A stretch of 64,000 bases of DNA from ZC4RG30 sp046347045 (GTDB taxonomy: Bacteria > Pseudomonadota > Gammaproteobacteria > Steroidobacterales > Steroidobacteraceae). Within the stretch, counting starts at the first letter, position 1. Each line of letters opens with the position of its first letter. This document shows, piece after piece, positions 34,531 to 43,692 of this stretch. The translations under genes were made by a program, and so were the position numbers. The stretch lies in contig JAXMGX010000008.1 in NCBI GenBank assembly GCA_046347045.1, positions 167,284 to 231,283 of the forward strand. Direction: 5' to 3'. The notes under the pieces are model-generated. The model saw only the letters and a program-made list of their open reading frames with translations. It was not told the DNA's origin and ran no database searches.

Positions 34531-36803
34531 GACTCGTGCGGTTCGCCGTGTGCGTGTTTTCACTGTGCGTTGCCGGTGTCGCGGCGGCTGCAGCCCCCGG
34601 TGCGCCGGCGCCCGCCGCGCAACCACAGTGGAAGCATTTTCCTTCCCGGCCCGCGGCGCCGCCCCGTGCGCCGAACGTGCTGCTGATCATGACGGACGAC
34701 GTGGGCTATGGCGCGAGCTCTACTTTCGGCGGGCCGATCCCGACTCCCACGTTCGAAGCCCTCGCGAAGCGCGGCCTCCGGTACACACAGTTCCACACCG
34801 CCGCGATGTGTTCACCGACCCGCGCGGCGCTGCTCACCGGGCGCAACCACCACAGCGTGGGCTTCGGCGTGATTGCCGAAGTGTCGACCGACGCCCCGGG
34901 CTACGACGCGTACATCCCCCGCAACAGCGCGGTGGTCGCGCGCGTGCTCAAGGACCACGGGTACGACACGGCCTGGTTCGGCAAGAACCACAACACGCCA
35001 CCCTGGCAGGCGACCGTGGCCGGACCGTTCGACCAGTGGCCGAACGGCATGGGCTTCGACTATTTCTACGGCTTCAACGTGGCGATGACCAACCAGTTCG
35101 CGCCGCAGCTCACCGAGAACCGAACCGCCGTCGAACCACCGCGGGATCCGGGCTACATCCTGGACAAGGACCTGGCCGACCATGCCATCGCGTGGCTGCG
35201 CAACCAGCGCAACCTGGGGCCGGACCATCCATTCTTCCTGTATTACGCGCCCGGCAGCTCGCATGCCCCGCACCACGCGCCCCGCGCCGCGATCGACCGC
35301 TTCCGCGGCCAGTTCACGCAGGGTTGGGACCAGCAGCGCGAGGCAACCTTCGCGCGGCAGAAGATGCTGGGCGTCATTCCGTCGAGCGCGGAATTGACGC
35401 CGCGTCCGGCACAGATCCCTGCATGGACATCCCTGACCTCGGACCAGAAGCGCGTGGCCACGGGACTCATGCAGGTGTATGCGGCGACGCTGTCCTATGC
35501 CGACGAGCAGATCGGTCGCGTGATCGAGGAGCTGCGGGCGTCGGGCCAGCTCGACAACACGCTGGTCATCTACATCCAGGGCGACAACGGCGCCTCCGCG
35601 GAGGACCTGCACGGCACGACGGACGACCTGGCCGCGCTGGGTGGCATCGAAGGCGACTACGGCCACATGCTTTCACGGCTGGACGATCTCGGTGGTCCGA
35701 AGACCTACGAGAACTATCCCGTGGGCTGGGCGTGGAGCATGAATACGCCGTTCCAGTGGGCCAAGCAGGTGGCGTCGCACCTGGGTGGCACGCGCAACGG
35801 GATGGTGGTGTCCTGGCCCGGTCATATCGATCTGCCGGGCGGTACCCGCGACCAGTTCCATCATGTCACCGACATCGTTCCCACCATCCTGGAGGCCGCC
35901 GGCATCAAGGCGCCTGCGGTCGTCGATGGCGTGAAGCAGGCGCCGCTGGCGGGTGTCAGTCTTCTCTATACGCTGCAGCAGCCGGGGGCGCCCTCGCGCC
36001 ACCGCCAGCAGTACTTCGAACTGATGGGCAACCGGGCCTACTACGACAATGGCTGGATGGCCTCGACCACGCCGGCCCGGATGCCCTGGAGCCACACGCC
36101 GGGCGGCGAAGATGCCAGCACCTGGAAATGGGAGCTGTACGACCTGTCCACGGATTACTCGCAGGCCCATGACCTGGCGGCACGAATGCCCGCCAAGCTG
36201 GCGGAGCTGCGCGCCAGGTTCATGGAAGCCGCGCGCCGCTACAACGTCCTGCCCATCGATTCGAATTTCCTCGGCCGCGTCGACAGTACCCTGCGCCCCA
36301 GCGCAACGCGGGGACGCACCGAGTTCTCTTTCTATCCTTCGCGGGACCGGTATCCGGCGGCCGCCATCCCGGACCTCGGGCGGCGCTGGCGGATCGAGGC
36401 GGACGTGGTCACGGCGTCGGGCGCGAGCGGCATGGTGGTCGTGCGCGGCGACTGGTTCGCAGGCTGGGGTCTCCAGTTGAACGAGGGGCGGCCCCTGTTC
36501 ACTTACCGCGCAAGTGACCAGCCCCGGCACGTGGCGCGAGTCGTGGCGCCTGCCGCGTTGCCGCCGGGCGCGCATCGCATCACCGTGGACGTGTCGCTTG
36601 TGGATGCGGGGCCCACAACGCAACTGGTCCTCAGCGTGGACGGCCGCGAGCAGGCGCGGGCCATCGCCGAACGCAGTGGCTTCTTCACTGGCGATCTCTT
36701 CGTAGGGCGCGCGGGCTACGTGCCACTGGTCGACGGCGACGCGTTGCCCCTCACTTTCGGTGGCGACGTGGAGAAAGTGGTCCTCAAGCCGCTCCGCCAG
36801 TAA
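34527..36803 (+). CDS. Arylsulfatase, formylglycine-dependent (second copy)
   Basis: A 758-residue sulfatase and paralogue of the 31242 gene along its whole length. It has a signal peptide (FAVCVFSLCVAGVAAAAAPG), NVLLIMTDDVGYG metal-binding strand, C95-S-P-T-R (AAMCSPTRAALLTGRNHH), WFGKNHNTPPW, HHVTDIVPTILEAAG and GNRAYYDNGWMAST. The catalytic residues are conserved, so both copies should be active if the cell has a sulfatase-modifying enzyme. The start overlaps the stop of the unnamed secreted protein. Two similar sulfatases side by side suggest related but distinct substrates. It is followed after 33 bp by the PQQ dehydrogenase. Confidence 0.92.
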   Translation: MRLVRFAVCVFSLCVAGVAAAAAPGAPAPAAQPQWKHFPSRPAAPPRAPNVLLIMTDDVGYGASSTFGGPIPTPTFEALAKRGLRYTQFHTAAMCSPTRAALLTGRNHHSVGFGVIAEVSTDAPGYDAYIPRNSAVVARVLKDHGYDTAWFGKNHNTPPWQATVAGPFDQWPNGMGFDYFYGFNVAMTNQFAPQLTENRTAVEPPRDPGYILDKDLADHAIAWLRNQRNLGPDHPFFLYYAPGSSHAPHHAPRAAIDRFRGQFTQGWDQQREATFARQKMLGVIPSSAELTPRPAQIPAWTSLTSDQKRVATGLMQVYAATLSYADEQIGRVIEELRASGQLDNTLVIYIQGDNGASAEDLHGTTDDLAALGGIEGDYGHMLSRLDDLGGPKTYENYPVGWAWSMNTPFQWAKQVASHLGGTRNGMVVSWPGHIDLPGGTRDQFHHVTDIVPTILEAAGIKAPAVVDGVKQAPLAGVSLLYTLQQPGAPSRHRQQYFELMGNRAYYDNGWMASTTPARMPWSHTPGGEDASTWKWELYDLSTDYSQAHDLAARMPAKLAELRARFMEAARRYNVLPIDSNFLGRVDSTLRPSATRGRTEFSFYPSRDRYPAAAIPDLGRRWRIEADVVTASGASGMVVVRGDWFAGWGLQLNEGRPLFTYRASDQPRHVARVVAPAALPPGAHRITVDVSLVDAGPTTQLVLSVDGREQARAIAERSGFFTGDLFVGRAGYVPLVDGDALPLTFGGDVEKVVLKPLRQ

Positions 36804-36836
36804 TCTGGTGCAGTAATAGAGGAGCAGGTCCGGACC

Positions 36837-39019
36837 ATGAGGCACCCGATGATTGGCATCCCTGCCTTCTGCGCAGCGTTCTGCCTGCTGGCAATGGCGG
36901 CGTGCGGGCCTGGCCCCGATGTACCCCCGAAGGCCGTGGATGCGGGGGCAGTGGACCTGCCGCGACTGGTGGCAGACGGCGACGAGGGCCAATGGCTCGC
37001 GAACGGCCGCGACATCGGCAAGACCTTCTACTCACCGCTGAAGGACATCGACCGCGGCAATGTCTCCCGGCTCGGCTTTGCCTGGGAGTTCCAGACCGGC
37101 ACCGCGCGCGGCATGGAATCCACGCCGCTGGTGGTGGACGGCGTGATGTACGTGTCGGGCGTGGCGGGTCGCGTGTACGCACTCGACCCCGCCACGGGCA
37201 AGGCCCGCTGGCGCTTCGAGCCGGCGATCGACCTGAAGTATTCGCGCAGTGCCTGCTGCGACATCGTCAATCGCGGCCTTGCCGTCTGGAAGGGCCGCGT
37301 CTACGTGGCCACGGTCGATGGCATCCTGTATTCGCTCGACGCGGGTGACGGCCATGTGCTGTGGAAGACCGATACGGTGACGGATCGCACCCGGGCCTAT
37401 TCGGTCACCGGTGCGCCGCAGGTCGCAGGAAGCGTGGTGGTGATCGGCAATGGCGGCGCGGAATACGACTCGCGCGGCTATGTGAGCGCCTACGACCTCG
37501 ATACCGGCGCGCTGGCCTGGCGGTTCTTCACCGTCCCCGGTGATCCCTCGAAGCCGCAGGAAAGTCCGGCGCTCGAGAGGGCCGTGAAGACCTGGAACGG
37601 TGGCAACTGGTGGGAGCGTGGCGCCGGTGGCAACGTGTGGGATGCCATCACCTACGATCCGGAGACGAACCTCGTCTACTTCGGCACGGCCAATGGTGCA
37701 CCCACCAGCCTGTCGAAGCGCAGCCCCGGCGGCGGCGACAACCTGTACGTGGCCTCCCTCATCGCCGTGCACGCCGCCACCGGCGAGTACGCCTGGCACT
37801 ACCAGCAGACCCCAGGGGAACGCTGGGACTACGATGCGACACCGCACATCGTGCTCGCGACGATTGCCGTCAACGGGCAGCCGCGCAAGGTGCTGCTGCA
37901 GGCTTCGAAGAACGGGTTCTTCTATATATTGGATCGCCGCACGGGCGAGCTGCTCAAGGCCGATCCCTTTGTCGCCACCACGTGGGCCAAGTCGATCGAC
38001 TTGAAGTCCGGCCGACCGGTGGAGGAGAAGGCCGCCGACTACCAGCAGTCACCGCGGCTGATCTTTCCCTCCACGATCGGCGCGCACAATTTCAATCCGA
38101 TGTCGCTGAGTGCGCGCACCGGGCTCGTCTACATCCCCACCGTGCATGCCGGCATGGTGCTGGCCGAGAGCCCTCCGCTGGGGCCGCGCCTGCCGGGGCG
38201 GTTCGAAACCGGACTGCAGATGGCGCTGTCCGCCCAGCTCGCTGCGCCGCAGACACTGCAGCCCTCGATGCGTGCAGCGGCGGAGCCTGCCGCGCTGAAG
38301 GGCCAGCCGGACATCTCCATGTATGCGTCGCTGAAGGCCTGGGACCCGGTGGCGGGAAAGGTCGTGTGGGAAGCGCGCGGGGTATCCTTCGGTGACCACG
38401 GCGGAGTGCTTTCCACCGGCGGTGGCCTGGTCATCCAGGGTGGACTCGACGGAAAGCTCCGTGTCTTCGACGACCAGAGCGGCGCCTTGCTGAAGCAGGT
38501 CGACGTCGGGACGGCGATGATCGCGGCGCCCATGACGTATCGCGTGGGTGGCGTACAGTACGTCGCCATCACCGCAGGTTCCGGGGGCGGCGCCTGGTAC
38601 ACCTGAGTCGCGACAACGTGGCCTACACGCGGGGCAATGCCAATCGCGTGCTGGCCTTCCGGCTCGACGGCGGCCCCGTGCCGATCCCGCCGGAGCTGCC
38701 GCCTGTCGCGCCCATCCCGCCGCCGCCCGCGATGATCGGCACCCCGGCCGAAATCCAGGCCGGTGCCGCGCTGTTCGCCGCCAACTGCAGCCACTGCCAT
38801 GCCAATGCGCCACGCGCGCCGGTGCCGGACCTGCGCCGGTCGGCCCTGCTCGGCGACGAAGCGGCGTTCCAGTCCGTGGTGCGCGGCGGCGCCCTGCAGG
38901 AAAGGGGAATGCCGCGCTGGGACGACCTGCTCTCCGAAGGCGATGTCCACCTTGTCAGGGCGTGGCTGGTTTCCATCGCGCGTCAGGGGTATGACGCGGA
39001 ACGTCGCGACAGGCCTTGA
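36837..39019 (+). CDS. PQQ-dependent quinohaemoprotein alcohol dehydrogenase (frameshifted before cytochrome domain)
   Basis: A periplasmic lipoprotein (lipobox LLAMAAC) with the eight-bladed PQQ propeller: WLANGRDIGKTFYSPLKDID, the vicinal disulfide motif SACCDIVNRG, ETNLVYFGTANG, WDYDATPHIVLA, GAHNFNPMSLS and STGGGLVIQGGLDG. A C-terminal cytochrome c domain with one haem site (CSHCH, near 38791) follows. The propeller ORF stops at TGA 38604. If one C were present there, the frame would continue as TLSRDNVAYTRGNANRVLAF into the cytochrome domain ending at 39019. A single-base deletion is therefore likely. Such enzymes oxidise alcohols or polyols and pass electrons to cytochrome c. Confidence 0.87.
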
Positions 39020-39034
39020 TCGCCGCGAACGTCG

Positions 39035-39214
39035 TCACTCCGGACGCGTCATCCTGAACAGGCTCTGCGGAGTGATCCGCGCATAGGCGTCCTTTTCGCC
39101 GGTGCTGGCGAATCCGGTGATCGGCGGCGTGTAGGCCAAGGCGTTGAAGAAGCTGTACGGGGCGAGGTTGGGCCCACCCGCGGCGGGCTCGTAGTAGTGA
39201 AAACCGGTTTCCAT
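39035..39214 (-). pseudogene. Flavin reductase family remnant with internal deletion
   Basis: A 59-codon frame: METGFHYYEPAAG joins directly to GPNLAPYSFFNALAYTPPI and TGFASTGEKD. The normal protein has ~30 more residues between these parts (the HDPFNAIVAPRPIGWIS region), and lacks only the rest after EKD here, where an unrelated tail (ITPQSLFRMTRPE) leads to the stop. It is a decayed flavin reductase (DIM6/NTAB-like). It is convergent with the PQQ gene. Confidence 0.6.
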
Positions 39215-39224
39215 CCGACTTACC

Positions 39225-40088
39225 CTAGGGCGGAAGCGGGATGAATTCTGCGTTGTCGAGGTCCGGCAGTTTCATCCGCCCGGCCGACCAGTCGGCGCGG
39301 GCCTGCGCGATGCGTTCCTTCGAAGAAGAAACGAAATTCCAGTCGATGTAGCGCGGGCCAACGGGCTCGCCCCCCAGGGCCATGACCACCGAATCGCTGA
39401 CCGCGGCGATGGTGGCGGCATTGCCCGGCGCAAGCACGGCCATGGTGCCCACCGCAACGGACGCGCCGTCGATCTGCACGTCGCCGGCCACCACGTACAC
39501 CGCGCGCTCGGGATATTCCGCCGGCAGCGAGGCTTTGGCGCCCGGCGCGAGTCGCCAGTGTGCGTAGAACTGAGGTGAGTCCACCGCCACGGGGGATGCC
39601 ACGCCTCCCAGTCGTCCCGCGATCAGCGTTCCCGCCAGGCCTGCTTCGTCGAACCTTGGCAGGGCCTCGCCGGGGTAATGCCAGAAGCCGGGCGCGATCT
39701 CCTCGCGTTCGGTGGGCAGCGCCACCCAGGCCTGGATGCCGTCCAGTCGCCCGCCGCGCAGGCGAAGCTGCTCGAAGCGCTCTGAATGCGTGATGCCGCG
39801 CCCGGCGGTCATCCAGTTGACTTCGCCCGCATCGATCGCCTGCTCCGACCCCAGGCTGTCGCGATGCGTGATCTGCCCTTCGAAGAGGTAGGTGATCGTG
39901 GACAAGCCGATGTGCGGGTGGGGGCGCACGTCGGCTTCGCGCGGCAGGCCCGGCGGCAGGTCCTTGGGGCCGAAACGGTCGAAGAAGACATAGGGCCCCA
40001 CCATCTGCCGCGAACCGAAGGGCAGCACGCGCCCCACTTCGAAACTGCCAAGGTCGCGTTTGCGCTGCGGTATGAGGAGTTCGATCAT
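39225..40088 (-). CDS. Pirin family protein
   Basis: A 287-residue bicupin. The N-terminal cupin has the metal-binding pattern RPHPHIGLSTITYLFEG and the later H-S-E (ITHSERFEQ) typical of pirins; VNWMTAGRGI is a family signature. The C-terminal cupin (VVAGDVQIDGASVAVGTM) lacks metal ligands, as usual. Pirins are cytoplasmic Fe-binding proteins with quercetinase-like or regulatory roles. I take ATG 40088 as start; TTG 40130 would add 14 residues. It runs opposite to the PQQ gene and divergent from the MHYT-GGDEF gene (147 bp between starts). Confidence 0.92.
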   Translation of the reverse strand: MIELLIPQRKRDLGSFEVGRVLPFGSRQMVGPYVFFDRFGPKDLPPGLPREADVRPHPHIGLSTITYLFEGQITHRDSLGSEQAIDAGEVNWMTAGRGITHSERFEQLRLRGGRLDGIQAWVALPTEREEIAPGFWHYPGEALPRFDEAGLAGTLIAGRLGGVASPVAVDSPQFYAHWRLAPGAKASLPAEYPERAVYVVAGDVQIDGASVAVGTMAVLAPGNAATIAAVSDSVVMALGGEPVGPRYIDWNFVSSSKERIAQARADWSAGRMKLPDLDNAEFIPLPP

Positions 40089-40235
40089 GGCGGGGTTCCT
40101 GCAGCCCAGGCTGGACCATTGACGGCGCAAACAGCGCCCCTGCGGACCAGTCTAGCCTGCAAATGCGGGTTTCTCTGAATTGCCGCTGTGACCGGTTGCC
40201 GGGACGATTCCGCCGCGGGCATCGAAGCTGGCGCA

Positions 40236-41709
40236 ATGACTGGCAGCTACCACCCCTGGATCGTCGTGCTTTCCATCGTCGTGGCGATAGCCGCGTCGCA
40301 CGCCGCATTGAGCCTGGCGCAGCGGATAGGTCGCGCGGGCAAGGGCAACGCCACATTCTGGCTGGCCGGTGGCGCCATCTCGATGGGCATGGGGATCTGG
40401 TCCATGCATTTCATCGGCATGATGGCCTTCACGCTGCCGATTCCCCTCGCGTACGACGTGACGACGACCGCGCTGTCGTTCTTCATCGCGGTCATCGCGT
40501 CGGGCTATGCGCTGTCGGTGGCGCACCAGCCGCGGATCTCCCGGGGGCGCCTGGTCGAGAGCGCCGCGGTGCTGGGTCTCGGCATCACGTCCATGCACTA
40601 CGTGGGCATGTATGCCATCACGGTGCATCCGGGGCTCACCTACCACCCCGGCATCTTCGCCGGATCCGTGGCCATTGCCATGGTCGCCTCCTATGCGTCG
40701 CTGCTGCTCTTCTTCCACCTGCGGACGCTCAGCGGAGCATCGCGCCACCTGATGCGGATGCTGGCCGCCGTGATCATGGGGTTCGCCATCGCGGGCATGC
40801 ACTACACCGGCATGGCGGCGACGGGATTCGCGGCCACCGCGTGGTGCAGCGGTGGCATCCGGTTCGAGCAGGAGTGGCTGGCGGTGCTGATCGCCGTGAT
40901 CGCGCTGGGCCTGCTGGGCATCACCGCGCTGCTGCTGCTCGTCGACACGCACCTGGCCGCGCGGGCCCGCCGCCATTCCGAAGAGCTCGAGGTGGTGAAC
41001 CGGCGGCTCCAGCATGCCGCCACGCATGATCCGCTGACCGGGTTGCCGAACCGGTCGCTGCTGTGCGACCGGCTCGAGCAGGCGATCCGGGCCTGCCGGC
41101 GCGGGCAGGGCAGCTTCGCCGTGGCCGTGTTCGACCTGGACCGGTTCAAGGCGATCAATGACTCGCTCGGTCACGCCGCGGGAGACGAACTGCTGAAGCA
41201 GGTCGCCGCGCGCGTCACGGCGGCATTGCGCGCCACCGACACCGTTTCCCGCATGGGAGGCGATGAGTTCGTGGCGATACTCGATGGAGTCGGATCGCGC
41301 GCGGAGGCCGCGGAGGCGCTCGGCAAGGCACAGGCCGCGATCGGCGAGAGCCTGCGCCTGGGCGGCGTCGATGTCGTGGTGGGCAGCAGCGTCGGCGTGG
41401 CGTTCTTCCCCCGGGATGCCCGCGATCCCGCCACGCTGCTCAGGCTGGCCGACGTGGCGATGTACCACGCCAAGCGGGCCGGGAGGGGCGAGCTGCAATT
41501 CTTCGCGCAGGGCATGGACGTGCGCGACATGGACAGGCTCGAGCTGGAGAACGACCTGCGCCGCGCCATCCGCGGCGCCGGCCTGCAGGTGCACTACCAG
41601 CCGCAACTCGATGTGACCAGCAGCCGGATCCGGGGCGCCGAGGCACTGGTACGCTGGCACCATCCCGTGCGCGGCGAGGTGCCACCCTCGATCTTCATCC
41701 CCATCGCAT
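40236..41709 (+). pseudogene. MHYT-GGDEF-EAL signalling protein, EAL domain cut by IS91 remnant
   Basis: An integral-membrane MHYT sensor (three repeats: WSMHFIGMMAF, SMHYVGMYAI, GMHYTGMAAT; seven helices over residues ~1-235), followed by a GGDEF diguanylate cyclase domain (G341-G-D-E-F345, intact) and the start of an EAL domain (E469-A-L, then FIPIA). At ~41709 the EAL sequence breaks into an IS91-family transposase. Only ~22 residues of the EAL domain remain, so c-di-GMP hydrolysis is impossible. The cyclase part could still work. The frame runs on through IS sequence to 42290, adding ~190 nonsense residues. ATG 40236 is a better start than 40188. Confidence 0.88.
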
Positions 41710-41712
41710 TTC

Positions 41713-42120
41713 ATGGCAAGGCTGGCGGCGCTGGTGCCGCCGCCGAGAATGCACCTGACCCGGTACCACGGCGTGTTCGCCCCGCACAGCAAGCTGCGCG
41801 CGGCGGTGACACCGGCGCATCGGGGAACGGGCGCGCCAACGCAGCCTGCCACGGGAGGCGAATCGGGCATGCCGCCAACACCGCGCCACGTGGCCATGAA
41901 CTGGGCACGGCGGCTCAAGCGGGTCTTTGGCATCCAGATCGAGGGCTGCGCCCGCTGCGGCGGCAGGCTCAAGATCATCGCCAGCATCGAGGAGCCGCAG
42001 GTCATTGCCAAGATCCTGTCGCACCTGGAGAAGACCGCTCAGGAGCACTACCAGGCCGAGTTGCCGCTCGGTGCGCGGGCGCCGCCGGGGCAGGTGAGCC
42101 TGCTGGAAAGCCGAAGCTGA
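41713..42120 (+). pseudogene. IS91-family transposase, C-terminal fragment
   Basis: About 135 residues of a Y2-type rolling-circle transposase end: MARLAALVPPPRMHLTRYHG then VFAPHSKLRAAVTP, MNWARRLKRVFGIQIEGC and CARCGGRLKIIASIEEPQ (a CxxC metal-type site). The catalytic HUH and tyrosine motifs lie in the missing N-terminal part, so it cannot act. The gene's direction points toward the oriIS-like end, the standard ISCR arrangement. Confidence 0.85.
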
Positions 42121-42202
42121 GGGGCGTTTGCACTGACCGGGCACCGGGCGGGGTCGGCCCCGGGCTGCGCCGCGTTCGGGTAGAGGGCAGAGCGCGCAGA
42201 TT

Positions 42203-42389
42203 TGCGGATGGGCAAACGGACAGGGCAGGAGATTCAGGGGCAGGAAAGCCGTCCGGCCGGGCTGTCTGGCTGTGCAGAGTTTCCGGGTGACGGCCGTGGC
42301 CGGTGGCTGAGGCTCACATAAGATCGACTATGCGAACTCGGCCCAAGCACGCACCGAGCAGGCAAGGGCGTTTGAATTTCCTATCCGCA
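42203..42389 (+). repeat. 187-bp direct repeat (copy 2), IS91-type end
   Basis: Identical to 10105-10291 except for one base, same orientation, with the unique sequences diverging at both edges. It carries the oriIS-like motif at 42368-42388. Homologous recombination between the two copies would excise the 32-kb block between them as a circle. Confidence 0.9.
42368..42388 (+). promoter_or_regulatory. oriIS-like motif, copy 2
   Basis: Same 21-mer as at 10270, located 248 bp after the transposase stop, the expected distance and orientation for an ISCR/IS91 origin end. Sequence after it (istA) is unrelated to that after copy 1 or copy 3. Confidence 0.7.
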
Positions 42390-42775
42390 CCGAGCACCTG
42401 CCACCCGATGCCCAGGCGTTCTTCCAGCGCGATCACGCCTGGTGCCGCGCGCAGGCCGAGCGCATCGGCCGTGCCTGCGTGGCGCTGATCGATACGCTCC
42501 TGGCCGACCGCGTCCTCGAACGCTTGCGGGCCGCCCAGGGCGTCATCGGCCTCGCGAACCGGTTCGATCCGGCACTGGTGGAGGCTGCCTGTCAGCGCGC
42601 GCTGGATCACGCCTCCCCGCACTATCGCACCGTCAAGACGCTGCTGACCTGCAAGCCGCAGCTGCTGCAGGCCGCGCCCATCGACTACCGCACCGAACCG
42701 TATCTGAGCCGCGCGCGCTTCGCGCGCCCGGCCCGCAACCTGTTCACCACCCACACCGAAGGAGATCCCGCATGA
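42389..42775 (+). pseudogene. istA: IstA-like transposase of IS21 family, C-terminal fragment
   Basis: The frame is open from the oriIS junction without a native start and gives ~128 residues (EHLPPDAQAFFQRDHAWC, AERIGRACVALIDTLLADR, LGLA-like segments, then FTTHTEGDPA), the C terminus of an IS21-type IstA. The DDE catalytic region is gone. Its stop overlaps the istB ATG (42772), the typical istA-istB junction. The left half of the IS21 element was lost when the IS91 end became joined here. Confidence 0.82.
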
Positions 42776-43560
42776 GCAACCCCATCCCCGAACTCGCCCC
42801 GCACCTGAAGCAACTGCGACTGTCGGGCATCATGGATTCCCTGGAGGCGCGCAACCGCCAGGCCCTGGACGGCAAGCTTGCCTACACCGAGTTCCTCTCC
42901 CTGCTGATCGAGGATGAGGTCGCGCGGCGCGAGCAGAAGAAGTTCCAGATGCGCCTCAGGCGCGCCACATTCCGCACCACCAAGACGATCGAGCAGTTCG
43001 ATTTCGAGCGACTGCCAAAGCTCAACCGCGCGCTCGTGCACGAGCTGGCCACCGGGCGATACCTCACCGAGCGCGCCCCGGTGCTCATCGTCGGACCCTG
43101 CGGCACCGGCAAGAGTCATCTGGCTCAGGCCCTCGGCCACTGCGCCATTCGCCAGGGCATCGATGTACTGTTCAGCACCTGCGCCCAGCTCACCGCCAGC
43201 CTCAACGCCGCGCGCGCCACCGGCGCCTACGAGCGCAAGCTCACCGCGCTCTCGCGCGTGTCGCTGCTGATCATCGATGACTTCGGCTTGAAGCCCCTGC
43301 GACCACCAGCTGATGAAGACCTGCATGACCTGATCGCCGAGCGCTACGAGCAGGCCGCCACACTCGTCACCAGCAACCTTGATTTCGCCGAGTGGGACCA
43401 GGCGTTCCCCGCCAACCGTCTGCTCGCCTCGGCAACCCTCGACCGGCTGCGACACAACGCCTATTGCCTGGTCCTGGATGGCGAGTCGTTCCGGGCGCCG
43501 AAGCTTGCGCCCAACACCAAGTCCAAAGTTGCCATCCCCGCCAAACACGGGCAGGCTTGA
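42772..43560 (+). CDS. istB: IstB-like ATP-binding transposition protein
   Basis: A complete 262-residue AAA+ helper ATPase. Walker A is GPCGTGKS at residues ~108-115, Walker B is LLIIDDFGL, and the sensor region VTSNLDFAEWDQAF is typical of IstB. IstB assists IstA target capture; without IstA this copy is probably inert. The AAGGAG ribosome site is within the istA 3' end. Confidence 0.93.
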   Translation: MSNPIPELAPHLKQLRLSGIMDSLEARNRQALDGKLAYTEFLSLLIEDEVARREQKKFQMRLRRATFRTTKTIEQFDFERLPKLNRALVHELATGRYLTERAPVLIVGPCGTGKSHLAQALGHCAIRQGIDVLFSTCAQLTASLNAARATGAYERKLTALSRVSLLIIDDFGLKPLRPPADEDLHDLIAERYEQAATLVTSNLDFAEWDQAFPANRLLASATLDRLRHNAYCLVLDGESFRAPKLAPNTKSKVAIPAKHGQA

Positions 43561-43591
43561 TCACACACAGGGATGCCCGTGTTCCAGCTGG

Positions 43592-43637
43592 CTCCTATGT
43601 GCCGAAAATGCCCGGCTCCTTTATGCCGGAAAATGAC
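43592..43637 (+). repeat. Right-end repeats of IS21-like element
   Basis: Two imperfect copies of a ~20-bp unit, CTCCTATGTGCCGAAAATGC (43592) and CTCCTTTATGCCGGAAAATG (43616), lie just after istB. IS21 elements carry multiple such terminal repeats as transposase sites, so this is taken as the right end. Confidence 0.5.
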
Positions 43638-43692
43638 AGCCCAGAACGAGCGCTGGATCGCGCTCTGCGATTTCCGGTGCGCCGCCGGTGAC

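Larger units (their letters stand above)
41710..42389 (+). mobile_element. IS91-family element remnant (transposase C terminus plus right end)
   Basis: A 5'-deleted IS91-like element inserted into the EAL-encoding sequence. It contains the last ~135 codons of the transposase, a ~80-bp spacer, and the 187-bp right end with an oriIS-like motif at 42368-42388. The right border adjoins a truncated istA gene with no intervening DNA. No left end (terIS) or target-site duplication is visible, as expected for rolling-circle elements that insert or delete one-sidedly. Confidence 0.82.

Noticed and set aside
38590..38620. Programmed -1 frameshifting in the PQQ dehydrogenase gene
   Set aside because: The site TACACCTGA is not a slippery heptamer and no downstream pseudoknot was evident; a simple indel explains it better.
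40188..42290. A 700-residue GGDEF protein with a long novel C terminus
   Set aside because: After ~residue 490 the frame is IS91 and IS-end sequence read in the wrong frame; it is a junction artefact.
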